DNA of 64,000 nt from Rhizobium hidalgonense (GTDB lineage Bacteria; Pseudomonadota; Alphaproteobacteria; Rhizobiales; Rhizobiaceae). Below, piece by piece: positions 43,994 to 51,885 of this stretch. The translations under genes and the position numbers were made by a program. A model generated the notes under the pieces. The model was not told the DNA's origin and ran no database searches. It saw nothing but the letters and a program-made list of their open reading frames with translations. The DNA lies in contig NZ_LODW01000063.1 of NCBI RefSeq assembly GCF_002914525.1, positions 1 through 64,000 on the forward strand, in the 5' to 3' direction. How positions within the stretch are numbered: the stretch's first letter is position 1; each line of letters starts with the position of its first letter.

Positions 43994-44917
43994 ATGGTAT
44001 CCGAGACTTATCCGCGCAATCTGGTCGGCTATGGGCGCCAGACGCCCGATCCGAAATGGCCGGGCGAGGCGCGCATCGCCGTGCAATTCGTCATCAACTA
44101 CGAGGAGGGCGGCGAAAGCTGCATCCTCGAAGGCGACCCGGCCTCCGAAAACCTGCTGTCGGAGATCGTTGGCGCGGCCGCCTGGCCGGGGCAGCGCAAC
44201 CTCAACATGGAATCGATCTATGAATATGGTTCGCGCGCCGGTTTCTGGCGGCTCTGGCGGATGTTCACCGGTCTCAAGGTGCAGGCGACCGTCTATGGCG
44301 TGACACTGGCGATGGCCCGCAATCCCGAGGCGGTCGCCGCTATGAAGGAAGCCGGTTGGGAAATCGCCAGCCACGGTTACCGCTGGCTGGAATACAAGGA
44401 TTTTCCCGAAGAACTGGAACGCAAGCACATCCTCGAAGCTGTGCGTCTGCATACCGAACTCACCGGCGAGCGGCCCTATGGCATGTATCAGGGCAAGCCT
44501 TCCGACAATACGCTGCGGCTGGTGCAGGAGGAGGGCGGCTTTCTCTACTCCTCCGATTCCTATGCCGACGACCTGCCTTTCTGGGTCAAGGGCGTCGACG
44601 GGAAGCCTTTCCTGATCATTCCCTATACGCTGGAAACCAACGACATGCGTTTTGCCACGCCGCAGGGTTTCAACACCGGCGATCAGTTCTTCACCTATCT
44701 CAAGGACGCCTTCGATACGCTTTACGACGAAGGCAAGGACGGCAGCCCGAAGATGATGTCGATCGGCCTGCACTGCCGTCTCGTCGGGCGCCCCGGCCGG
44801 GCGGCAGCGCTGAAACGCTTCATCGAATATGTGCTGAAGCACGACAAGGTCTGGATCCCGCGCCGCATCGAGATTGCCGAGCACTGGCACAAGCACCATC
44901 AGCCGGACGCGATCTGA
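43994..44917 (+). CDS. puuE: allantoinase PuuE (polysaccharide deacetylase fold)
   Basis: 307 residues, the metal-dependent allantoinase that opens allantoin to allantoate, unrelated to AllB. Landmarks are WPGEARIAVQFVINYEEGGE at the start, AWPGQRNLNMESIYEYGSRAGFWRL, EIASHGYRWLEYKD with the His of the site, and SIGLHCRLVGRPGRAAALKRFIEY. AGAAGGTGAT precedes the ATG at 43994. First gene of the urate operon puuE-uraD-HEPN-allA-uraH; its stop shares bases with the uraD start (TGATG). Confidence 0.88.
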   Translation: MVSETYPRNLVGYGRQTPDPKWPGEARIAVQFVINYEEGGESCILEGDPASENLLSEIVGAAAWPGQRNLNMESIYEYGSRAGFWRLWRMFTGLKVQATVYGVTLAMARNPEAVAAMKEAGWEIASHGYRWLEYKDFPEELERKHILEAVRLHTELTGERPYGMYQGKPSDNTLRLVQEEGGFLYSSDSYADDLPFWVKGVDGKPFLIIPYTLETNDMRFATPQGFNTGDQFFTYLKDAFDTLYDEGKDGSPKMMSIGLHCRLVGRPGRAAALKRFIEYVLKHDKVWIPRRIEIAEHWHKHHQPDAI

Positions 44918-45417
44918 TGCTATCGCGCGAGGATTTCGTTTCCCGCTTCGGCGGCGTCTTCGAACATTCGCCTTTCATCGCCGAGCGCGCCTATGACGCC
45001 GGCAGCGTGATCGAGCCGCTAACGGCATCAGGCGTGCATGCGGCGCTTGCCGCGGTCTTCCGCGCGGCAAGCCGGGAGGAACGCCTCGGTGTGCTTCGAG
45101 CCCACCCCGACCTTGCCGGGCGTCTTGCCATATCCGGCGAACTCACCGAGGACAGCCGCAGGGAACAGTCCGGCGCCGGTCTCGACCGCTTGAGCCCCGC
45201 CGAGCATGCCCGCTTCACCGAACTCAATTCGGCCTATGTCGAAAAATATGGCTTTCCCTTCATCATCGCCGTCAAAGGACTCGGCAAGGAGGATATCCTG
45301 GAAGCTTTCGAAACACGGATCGGCAATGGCCGGGACGAAGAATTTTCAACCGCGACCGCGCAGGTCGAAAAGATCGCGCTGCTGCGTCTGACCTCGATGC
45401 TGCCGGAGGCGCAATGA
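44917..45417 (+). CDS. uraD: 2-oxo-4-hydroxy-4-carboxy-5-ureidoimidazoline (OHCU) decarboxylase
   Basis: 166 residues. Motifs are FGGVFEHSPFIAERAYDA near the start, LGVLRAHPDLAGR with the catalytic His, DRLSPAEHARFTELNSAYVEKYGFPFIIAVKG, and the closing EVIAL-like VEKIALLRL. It decarboxylates OHCU to (S)-allantoin, the third reaction of urate breakdown. The start overlaps the puuE stop and its own stop overlaps the next gene (ATGA), so it is tightly coupled. Length agrees with the family. Confidence 0.9.
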   Translation: MLSREDFVSRFGGVFEHSPFIAERAYDAGSVIEPLTASGVHAALAAVFRAASREERLGVLRAHPDLAGRLAISGELTEDSRREQSGAGLDRLSPAEHARFTELNSAYVEKYGFPFIIAVKGLGKEDILEAFETRIGNGRDEEFSTATAQVEKIALLRLTSMLPEAQ

Positions 45418-45776
45418 AGGAGAGGCGTGCCATCGACTATCTCAATGACATGCAAAAGGCGGCATCCGAAGCGCTGTCCTTCATCGGCGGAATGGATGAG
45501 GCGGCTTTCGCCGAGGACCAGCTCACTTTCAAGGCCGTGGCCTTCTGCCACTTCACCATCGGTGCTGCGGCATCCCGTCTACTGGTGACGCATCCCGAAT
45601 TTGCCACCGAGCATCCCGGCCTGCCTTGGACGAAGATCTGCGGCACGGGCAATCGCATCCTCGACGATGTCTTCGATCTCGATCCCGCGGATATCTGGGA
45701 GGCGACCTATCGGACGCTGCCGGAGCTTCTTCGCGAGATCGATGCCGTCCGTAACTGGCATGCCCAAGGTGAGTGA
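45414..45776 (+). CDS. HEPN/HepT-like (DUF86-type) protein lacking the RNase motif
   Basis: 120 residues. The helical layout of HepT/DUF86 is visible: YLNDMQKAASEALSF, then a helix of the kind AVAFCHFTIGAAASRL, HPGLPWTKICG, FDLDPADIWEATYRTLPELLREID. In active HEPN RNases the loop after the PW..I.G phrase carries R-x4-H-x-Y; here the matching line is TGNRILDDVF, with Gly, Asp and Val at those three places. No MNT antitoxin is adjacent. It is coupled by overlap to uraD and sits four bases before allA, so it is an operon member, probably with a non-nuclease role. That role is unknown. Confidence 0.7.
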   Translation: MKERRAIDYLNDMQKAASEALSFIGGMDEAAFAEDQLTFKAVAFCHFTIGAAASRLLVTHPEFATEHPGLPWTKICGTGNRILDDVFDLDPADIWEATYRTLPELLREIDAVRNWHAQGE

Positions 45777-45780
45777 GGCC

Positions 45781-46281
45781 ATGCCCAAATTTCTCGACAT
45801 ACGCCCGCTCACCAGCTCCGCCTTCGCTCCCTTCGGCGAGGTGATCGAAGCCGATCCGGCCTCGATGCGGCTCATCAATGGCGGCACGACCGAACGGTTT
45901 CACGCGCTGGCCGCAGCGGAGGCGGCGGGCGAGGGCGCCCGCGTCATCATCAGCCTGTTTCGCGGCCAGCCGCGTTATTTCCCCTATGACGTCGACATGA
46001 TGGAGCGCCATCCTTTCGGCAGCCAGAGTTTCTCGCCGGTTTCCGGCCATCCATTTCTCGTCGTCGTCTCCGAGGACGAGAGCGGACGCCCGGGCAGGCC
46101 GCAGGTGTTTCTGGCGCGTGGGGACCAGGGGGTGAACTACCGCCGTAACATCTGGCATCATCCGCTGATGGCGCTCGGGCAGGTCTCCGATTTCCTGGTC
46201 GTCGACCGTGACGGGCCTGATAATAATCTGGAGGAATTCTTCTTCGAAACCCCCTTCATCATCAGAGAGCCAGCCCTATGA
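45781..46281 (+). CDS. allA: ureidoglycolate lyase
   Basis: 166 residues of the AllA family. Seen are PLTSSAFAPFGEVIEA at the start, LFRGQPRYFPYDVDMMERHPFGSQSFSP, and the metal-region VNYRRNIWHHPLMALGQVSDFLVVDRDG. It splits ureidoglycolate to glyoxylate and urea. The start ATG at 45781 has GAGTGAGG upstream. It overlaps uraH by four bases. No allantoate amidohydrolase is in the window, so that step must be supplied elsewhere. Confidence 0.88.
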   Translation: MPKFLDIRPLTSSAFAPFGEVIEADPASMRLINGGTTERFHALAAAEAAGEGARVIISLFRGQPRYFPYDVDMMERHPFGSQSFSPVSGHPFLVVVSEDESGRPGRPQVFLARGDQGVNYRRNIWHHPLMALGQVSDFLVVDRDGPDNNLEEFFFETPFIIREPAL

Positions 46282-46634
46282 CCGGACTGACCACGCATGT
46301 TCTTGATACCGCCCTTGGCAAGCCGGCCGAACGGCTCAGGATCGATCTTTTTCAGCTCGACGGCGAGGTCCGCAGACATCTGAATACGGTCGAGACCAAT
46401 GCCGACGGCCGGGTCGACGGCGGCCCTATTCTCGTCGGGGAAAATTTCCACGTCGGAACCTACGAACTTGTCTTCCACGCCGGCGATTATCTGCGCCGCA
46501 CCGGCACGCCACTGCCGCATCCGGCCTTCCTCGATCTCGTGCCGATCCGCTTCGGCATTGCCGATGTCGCGGCGCATTACCATGTGCCGCTGCTGCTTTC
46601 GCCCTACGGCTACTCCACCTATCGAGGCAGTTAA
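46278..46634 (+). CDS. uraH: 5-hydroxyisourate hydrolase (transthyretin-like)
   Basis: 118 residues. TTHVLDTALGKPA at the start, a middle containing VETNADGR, and the terminal YRGS signature that separates true HIU hydrolases from transthyretin. The catalytic His, Arg and Ser positions are present. It hydrolyses 5-hydroxyisourate, the product of the urate oxidase PuuD encoded 12 kb to the right, to OHCU for UraD. ATGA overlap with allA and three bases before the phosphoesterase gene. Confidence 0.93.
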   Translation: MTGLTTHVLDTALGKPAERLRIDLFQLDGEVRRHLNTVETNADGRVDGGPILVGENFHVGTYELVFHAGDYLRRTGTPLPHPAFLDLVPIRFGIADVAAHYHVPLLLSPYGYSTYRGS

Positions 46635-46636
46635 CG

Positions 46637-47377
46637 ATGCGTTTTGCCGCGATCGCCGACATTCACGGCAACCATCTGGCGCTTGAAGCGGTGCTTGCGG
46701 ATATTCAGGCGCAGGGCCTCGAGGAGATCGTCAATCTCGGCGATTTCTTCAGCGGCCCGCTGGAGGCCGCCCGGACGGCCGATATGCTGATGCCGCTTGG
46801 TCTGACCTCGGTCCGCGGCAATCACGACCGCTATCTGATCGAGCAGGATCCGGCCGCCATGCATGCCTCGGATGCGGTCGCCTACGGTCAGTTGACGCCA
46901 TCCCATCTCGATTGGATCCGCAGCCTGCCGTTCGATGCCGTCTATCGCGGCGAGGCCTATCTCTGCCACGCGACGCCGAAGGACGACAATCTCTATTGGC
47001 TGGAAGCCGTCTCGCCGGAGGGCATCGTCTCCCTTAAGCCGATCGAAGCGATCGAGGCGCTGGCCAAAGGCATCGACCTGCCGCTGATCCTCTGCGGCCA
47101 TAGCCATGTGCCCCGCGCCGTCCGCCTCTCCGACGGCCGGCTGATCGTCAATCCCGGCAGTGTCGGCTGCCCGGCCTATGACGACGTCCTGCCTTATTAC
47201 CACAAGGTCGAAGCCGGCCATCCGCTGGCCAGCTATGCCATTCTGGAAAAGATAGCTGGGGGATGGACATGGCAGTTCAGGAACGTCGCCTATGACCATC
47301 TGGCGATGTCGGCACTGGCCGCCGAAAGGGGCCGTGCCGACTGGGCGAGCGCGTTGGCGGCAGGCTGGGTGAAATAG
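46637..47377 (+). CDS. metallophosphoesterase, YfcE/MJ0936-like
   Basis: 246 residues. The complete set of metal motifs is present: ADIHGNHLALEAVL, NLGDFFSGP, VRGNHDRYL, LCHATPKDD, LCGHSHVPR and IVNPGSVG. The class hydrolyses phosphodiesters or phosphomonoesters. The gene starts three bases after the uraH stop and is probably cotranscribed, but no link to urate breakdown is established. It ends convergent with the flotillin gene, 22 bases away. Confidence 0.83.
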   Translation: MRFAAIADIHGNHLALEAVLADIQAQGLEEIVNLGDFFSGPLEAARTADMLMPLGLTSVRGNHDRYLIEQDPAAMHASDAVAYGQLTPSHLDWIRSLPFDAVYRGEAYLCHATPKDDNLYWLEAVSPEGIVSLKPIEAIEALAKGIDLPLILCGHSHVPRAVRLSDGRLIVNPGSVGCPAYDDVLPYYHKVEAGHPLASYAILEKIAGGWTWQFRNVAYDHLAMSALAAERGRADWASALAAGWVK

Positions 47378-47399
47378 CCCGGGCTTGTCCGCGCTGCGA

Positions 47400-49154
47400 T
47401 CACTCCTTCTTCGGTGCCGGCGGGATGATCGTCTGTGCCGGGGCTGCCGGCTTTGCCGAAGCCGTGGCTGGTATCGCAGGCTTTGCGGGAGCCGCGACCG
47501 GCTTTGCCGGTTTTGCGCTATCGAGATTTCCAAGGAGCGCTGAGATCGCGTTATCGCCGTCGAAGCCCGCTTCCCGCAGCAGTTTGTCGAGGATCGGCTT
47601 GTTGGCTTGGTATGCAAGCAACTGGCCGGCCAGTCCTTCGCCCATGCCGATGCCGCCTTCTCCGTTCGCGCCGTTTCCGCGGCCGAGCATGCCGCCAGTA
47701 TCGAAGATCCTGATGTCGGAGATCTTCTCGATCGGCTTGACCGCCTCGGCAAGCGCCTCGGGAATGATGCGGATACGCTCGCGGGTGATCTCGAACTCGA
47801 TGATGGTCTGGCTCAGCTTGTTGCGGGCTTCGTTGAGCAAAGCCTCGCTCTCAGCCTGAGCCCGACCGGTTTCGAGAACGCCCTTGGCCTTGATGATCGC
47901 CGCATCCGCTTCGGCGTTCGCCAGCGTCTTGATGGCTTCGGCCTGGTCGATCGCTGCCTGTTTCTCGGCCTCGGCGCCGACGGTGACGGCGGTCGCTTCG
48001 GTTTCGGCCTTCTTGCGCGCGTCGATCACGGCAATCTGTTTTTCGCGCTCGGCAATTTCGATCGCCTTGGCGGTGCCGACCTTTTCCTCTGCCGCGATCG
48101 CTAGCGCCCGGGCGGCTTCGGCGGTGGCCTTCGCCTCGGATTCCTCGCGGCTTTTATTGGCGACGGCGATCGCGCTTTCCTGCGCGACGATCTGAAGGTC
48201 GCGCTTGGCTTCGGTTTCGCGTTGCTGGACGGCGCGGGCCGCGTCGATGTTTGCGCTTTCGCGGGCCTGCTTGGCAGATGCCTCGCGTTCGGCGATCGCC
48301 TGTTCGGAGGCGATGCGGGCCTCCTCCTCGGCGCGTTTTGCCGCCTGTTCCTGCTGGGCGGTTTCGGCGCGGGTCGCTGCGGATTTGTTGGCGATGTCGC
48401 GTTCCTGGCTGAGCTCGGCTTCCCGCTTGGTCCGCTCAATGGTCAGCGATTGCTGCCGGGCTTCCAGATCTTTCTGGGCGATGGCGACTTCGGTGTCGCG
48501 AACGATCTCGTTGCGTTCCTTCTTGCGGCCCTCGGTGATGCGGGTCAGGGCGGCCAGACCTTGCGCATCGAAGAAGTTGTTGGCGTTGAAATGCTTGATA
48601 TCGGTCTGGTCGAGGCGGGTCAGCGACACGGATTCGAGCTCGAGGCCGTTCGATTGGAGATCGGCGCCGACAGCTTCCTGCACGGCCTTGACGAAGTCCA
48701 TGCGCTGTTCCTGCAGCGCGTCGAGGTTCATCGTTGCGGCCACCGAGCGGAGGCCGTCGACGAATTTCGCCTCGATCAGGATGCGGAGAGCCTCGGCGTC
48801 GTTGGTGCGATTGCCGAGTGTCTGAGCTGCCAGCGCAATCGAGGAAGCATCGGGTTTCACGCGCACATAGAATTCGGCGCCGATATCGACGCGCATGCGG
48901 TCCTTGGTGATCAATGCATCGCCTTCGCCGCGGCGAACCTCGAGCCGCAGGGTCTTCAGGTTGACCCGGGCGGTTGAATGGAAGATCGGCAGGACGACGG
49001 AACCGCCGTCGAGCACGACCTTCTGGCCGCCGAGACCGGTGCGCACATAGGCCTCATCGCGGCTGGAGCGCGTATAGAGAGAGGCGAGGACAAAGCCGAT
49101 GCCGAAGATCAGAACGATGCCAATTCCGGCCGGCAGAATAATATCATACATCAT
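47400..49154 (-). CDS. flotillin (YqiK/FloT type)
   Basis: 584 residues. One N-terminal membrane segment (IILPAGIGIVLIFGIGFVLASLY) is followed by an SPFH/band-7 domain (RLEVRRGEGDALITKDRMRVDIGAEFYVRVKP). A very long coiled coil of Ala/Glu-rich heptads spans about residues 215-450, then IIPEALAEAVKPIEKI and a Pro/Ala tail. It organises membrane microdomains. The start overlaps the stop of the OB-fold gene (ATGA), so the two are coupled. Together with the PspA gene upstream this looks like a membrane-stress unit, comparable to yuaF-floT of Bacillus and yqiJ-yqiK of E. coli. Confidence 0.88.
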   Translation of the reverse strand: MMYDIILPAGIGIVLIFGIGFVLASLYTRSSRDEAYVRTGLGGQKVVLDGGSVVLPIFHSTARVNLKTLRLEVRRGEGDALITKDRMRVDIGAEFYVRVKPDASSIALAAQTLGNRTNDAEALRILIEAKFVDGLRSVAATMNLDALQEQRMDFVKAVQEAVGADLQSNGLELESVSLTRLDQTDIKHFNANNFFDAQGLAALTRITEGRKKERNEIVRDTEVAIAQKDLEARQQSLTIERTKREAELSQERDIANKSAATRAETAQQEQAAKRAEEEARIASEQAIAEREASAKQARESANIDAARAVQQRETEAKRDLQIVAQESAIAVANKSREESEAKATAEAARALAIAAEEKVGTAKAIEIAEREKQIAVIDARKKAETEATAVTVGAEAEKQAAIDQAEAIKTLANAEADAAIIKAKGVLETGRAQAESEALLNEARNKLSQTIIEFEITRERIRIIPEALAEAVKPIEKISDIRIFDTGGMLGRGNGANGEGGIGMGEGLAGQLLAYQANKPILDKLLREAGFDGDNAISALLGNLDSAKPAKPVAAPAKPAIPATASAKPAAPAQTIIPPAPKKE

Positions 49155-49798
49155 GGCTTCTCCCTGAAAGATTGATTGTCCGCTGCGGCGGGGTCCGCCA
49201 GCGCGGGAATGGCGATAAATACATCTGCCGTGCGGTCGACGAGGAGAACCTCGGCGCCGACCTTGAGAGGCTCCTGATCTCTGGCGGCCTTGGCTCTCAG
49301 CACGTGCCAGTTTCCGTGCTGGTCCTTGACGCGCACGCGCCCGGGCAGCCCCTGATCGAGCGGGCCGAGCGAGACTTCGGCGGTCCGGCCGATCAGTGCG
49401 TCGAGATCGACGGCATAGGTCTCGTCGTGTGGAACGATCCGCGCCACCGTCCGGCTCGACGCCCTGACCATGGGGACGGCGACCAAGATGGCGGGAATGG
49501 CGGCGACGGTGGCAGGAAGCGGCGCCCAGAAGGCGTTGGCGACGGCCTGTATGGCAAAGCCCGTCATGGCGAAGAAGCCGAGCGCCAGCATGATGAGGAT
49601 GAGCAGGGGAACGCCGCCGACATTGAGCCAGGATAGATAGCCCGAAAACCCGTCATGGCCATGGAAATCCGGTTTTCCCAGAAATTCCATGATCGAAAAA
49701 CCCATGACGGTCGCGAGCATCTCGATCGCGGTCAGACCTGCGAGCACAGCGGCGGCGATGGCGAAGGGGGCACATTCGGGGGCGAAGAGAAGTGCCAT
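49151..49798 (-). CDS. OB-fold membrane protein of the YqiJ/YuaF (NfeD-like) type
   Basis: 215 residues. Three to four hydrophobic segments are in the first 120 residues (AIAAAVLAGLTAIEMLATVMG; VPLLILIMLALGFFAMTGFAI; AVAAIPAILVA). A soluble beta-barrel end follows with GRTAEVSLGPLDQGLPGRVRVKDQHGNWHVLRAKA, the OB-like domain of NfeD relatives. It is the typical partner of flotillins. Overlaps the flotillin start by four bases and begins five bases after the PspA gene, so the three genes form one operon. Confidence 0.8.
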   Translation of the reverse strand: MALLFAPECAPFAIAAAVLAGLTAIEMLATVMGFSIMEFLGKPDFHGHDGFSGYLSWLNVGGVPLLILIMLALGFFAMTGFAIQAVANAFWAPLPATVAAIPAILVAVPMVRASSRTVARIVPHDETYAVDLDALIGRTAEVSLGPLDQGLPGRVRVKDQHGNWHVLRAKAARDQEPLKVGAEVLLVDRTADVFIAIPALADPAAADNQSFREKP

Positions 49799-49803
49799 CG
49801 GCG

Positions 49804-50943
49804 TTACCGGTTATCCGCCTTGAAGCGTGCGAGGCGCGCTTCGATCGCCTGTTCGCGGTGCAACCGGTCGAGTTCGTCCAATTCGGAACTATTAGCATGC
49901 TCACCCGAGGGAACGCCAGTCAGCCGCGAGACGGCCGCCGCAGCGCGGGCAGCATCGACACCTGGCGCGGGCCGGCTGTGACCGGGTGCGGCGTCTTCGG
50001 GATGCCTGGCGACGCTGCGCTTGAAGTCGGCAAGACGGGCGTCGGCCTCGCGGCGCGTGGCGAGCACGGCCTGCAGGGCTTTCTGACCTTCGTCCAGCTG
50101 TTGCCTGGCATCGGCCAGAGCCTTGTCGAGTGCGGCGATCTGGGATTCGAGATCGATCTGGCGGGCGACGCCAGCCTTTGCCAGGTCATCGCGTCCCGAA
50201 GAGACGGCGAGGCGGATCTTCGCATCGAGCGCGTTCATGTCTGCGACGATCTCGTCCCTGCGGCTCTGGATGCGATATTCCTCGGCGCGCGCCTTGCCGA
50301 GATCGGTGCGGGCTTCCTCCGCCGCCGCATCGATCTCGCGGATCGCCTGTTCGATGACGGCGATCTTGTTAACGCCTTCAGCCTTGTCGACCGCTGCATT
50401 GGCGATGCCCGCGATCAGGCGACCCATGCGGGAAAGAATGCCTTCATTCGTCATGTTTTCCTCCATCCGAGCGGAATTCGGCGTGACGCCGATGTGAATC
50501 TCGTAATGATCCTGGCCGGCCACAAGGTAGGCGGGAAAAATACTCTCCCACCCCTTGCTATAACCCGCGACATCGAAGGGCACGGCAACGCGTCCGTGCA
50601 CCGTGGCGATGGTGAGGTCCGAGGGGCCCTTGATGGCGAAGAGTTTGTCATCGAGCGGCAGAAGCGGCGGATCGGCGGCCGCGCCGCGATTGGCAGCGAA
50701 ATCGCGAAGGCCGAGCGTCACCAGCCGTGCCGGCAGGCCGGTCTCTACGCGGACGGTTTCATAGGCAATGTCATGCAGCACGACCAGATTGGCACCGGCT
50801 CTGTCGTCGATCAGTTCAGCCAGGATGTCGATCATCCTGCGATAGGCAGCGACAGTATCGTCCAGCGCCCGACGGGCATGATCATCCGGCGCCAGCGTGT
50901 AGCGCAGCAGCGAGGGATGCGGTGTTTTGCCTGTGTTCGCCAT
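49804..50943 (-). CDS. pspA: PspA/IM30-family protein with an N-terminal extension
   Basis: 379 residues in one frame. The last 216 (from MTNEGILSRMGRLIAGIANAAVDKAEG) match the full length of PspA, a coiled-coil protein that coats damaged inner membrane. The first 163 residues are a separate soluble unit (LPARLVTLGLRDFAANRG, LPLDDKLFAIKGPSDLTIATVHGRVAVPFDVAGYSKGW). This resembles the part of IS605 OrfB/TnpB proteins that precedes the nuclease domain; that likeness is my weak impression. The ATG at 50454, opening the PspA part, has its own strong GGAGG five bases upstream, so two products may be made. The long start could also be a GTG at 50961. Operon with the OB-fold and flotillin genes. Confidence 0.72.
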   Translation of the reverse strand: MANTGKTPHPSLLRYTLAPDDHARRALDDTVAAYRRMIDILAELIDDRAGANLVVLHDIAYETVRVETGLPARLVTLGLRDFAANRGAAADPPLLPLDDKLFAIKGPSDLTIATVHGRVAVPFDVAGYSKGWESIFPAYLVAGQDHYEIHIGVTPNSARMEENMTNEGILSRMGRLIAGIANAAVDKAEGVNKIAVIEQAIREIDAAAEEARTDLGKARAEEYRIQSRRDEIVADMNALDAKIRLAVSSGRDDLAKAGVARQIDLESQIAALDKALADARQQLDEGQKALQAVLATRREADARLADFKRSVARHPEDAAPGHSRPAPGVDAARAAAAVSRLTGVPSGEHANSSELDELDRLHREQAIEARLARFKADNR

Positions 50944-51071
50944 AGGGTAAACATAAAGCACCGCTTTAGTGCTTTCAAGATGGCGCGCTAAAAATACAAC
51001 CTAAGTTTAACATGCAGTTAAAAGGAGAGAGCAAGTTGCGGCGATGGAACCGGCAGCGGTCGGCTCGCTCC

Positions 51072-51683
51072 CTATCGCGCGGCCGCCTGCGCCTCGCGAA
51101 TACCGGCTCTGATGCGGTTGATGATGGTCCAGACGAGAAGCAGAGCCACCATTGCCCAAAGCCACGAACTCCATGGTGCAAACCTACCACCAACCGCGAT
51201 AAAGATGCCGAGGGCGCCAAAAAGCACCGCACGGTCGCTCTTGCCCAGCGGCCCGTCGTAACGTCGGCTTGCGCCGACCGTTTGACCCAAAATGCCGGCA
51301 AATTCCGTCAGCGCCGAAAGGAATATGACTGCTATCGCCGGCATTACACCGTTCGGATCGATGAGCGCAAACGGCACATACAGTGCGACATCCGAGACGA
51401 CATCACCGATCTCGTTCAGATACGCGCCCAAAATGCTCTTCTGCCCATGTTCACGCGCGAGCATGCCGTCGATCGCATTGAGGCCCATGCGCAGGAGAAA
51501 CCACACAGGCACCAGCAGGAACCAATGCGGAAGTGGGGCGATGCTCAGGAAAAGGCCAAGTGCAACCGAGACGGCGGCGGCAACTGAAGTCACCTGATTG
51601 GCGGTGACGCCTCGTGCCGCGAGCGAGCGCACCAGAGGGCGAAGAATATTCTGAAACCGGGACTTCAATTGATAAACAGACAT
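51072..51683 (-). CDS. CDP-alcohol phosphatidyltransferase family protein (YnbA-like)
   Basis: 203 residues with about six membrane segments. The family motif is present but altered: N-x2-D-G-x2-A-R-x8-G-x3-N-x3-D. Read from NAIDGMLAREHGQ and GAYLNEIGD, two of the four metal-binding Asp are Asn. The family moves a phosphatidyl group from CDP-diacylglycerol to an alcohol; product unknown here. Divergent from a hydrolase-methyltransferase and a PAP2-phosphatase gene, the partners of ynbA in E. coli (a CdsA-like ynbB is not seen). ATG 51683; the frame reaching 51774 upstream is not favoured. Confidence 0.78.
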   Translation of the reverse strand: MSVYQLKSRFQNILRPLVRSLAARGVTANQVTSVAAAVSVALGLFLSIAPLPHWFLLVPVWFLLRMGLNAIDGMLAREHGQKSILGAYLNEIGDVVSDVALYVPFALIDPNGVMPAIAVIFLSALTEFAGILGQTVGASRRYDGPLGKSDRAVLFGALGIFIAVGGRFAPWSSWLWAMVALLLVWTIINRIRAGIREAQAAAR

Positions 51684-51885
51684 GCGACCTCAGTGGAATT
51701 TCGCGGCATTTGAACAGTCTATTCCGGCTCCGGCAGTGCAGATCGTCGTAACTGTGGGAAAGGCCGCAGTTCATATCGGTTCATGCAAAGGACTTATCAT
51801 TTGCAACTAGACTTTTGCAATGAAAGCAACTCACTGTTGCCGCCAACGGATGCAACCTATCCACCGCTCAGAATTGGAGACGACC

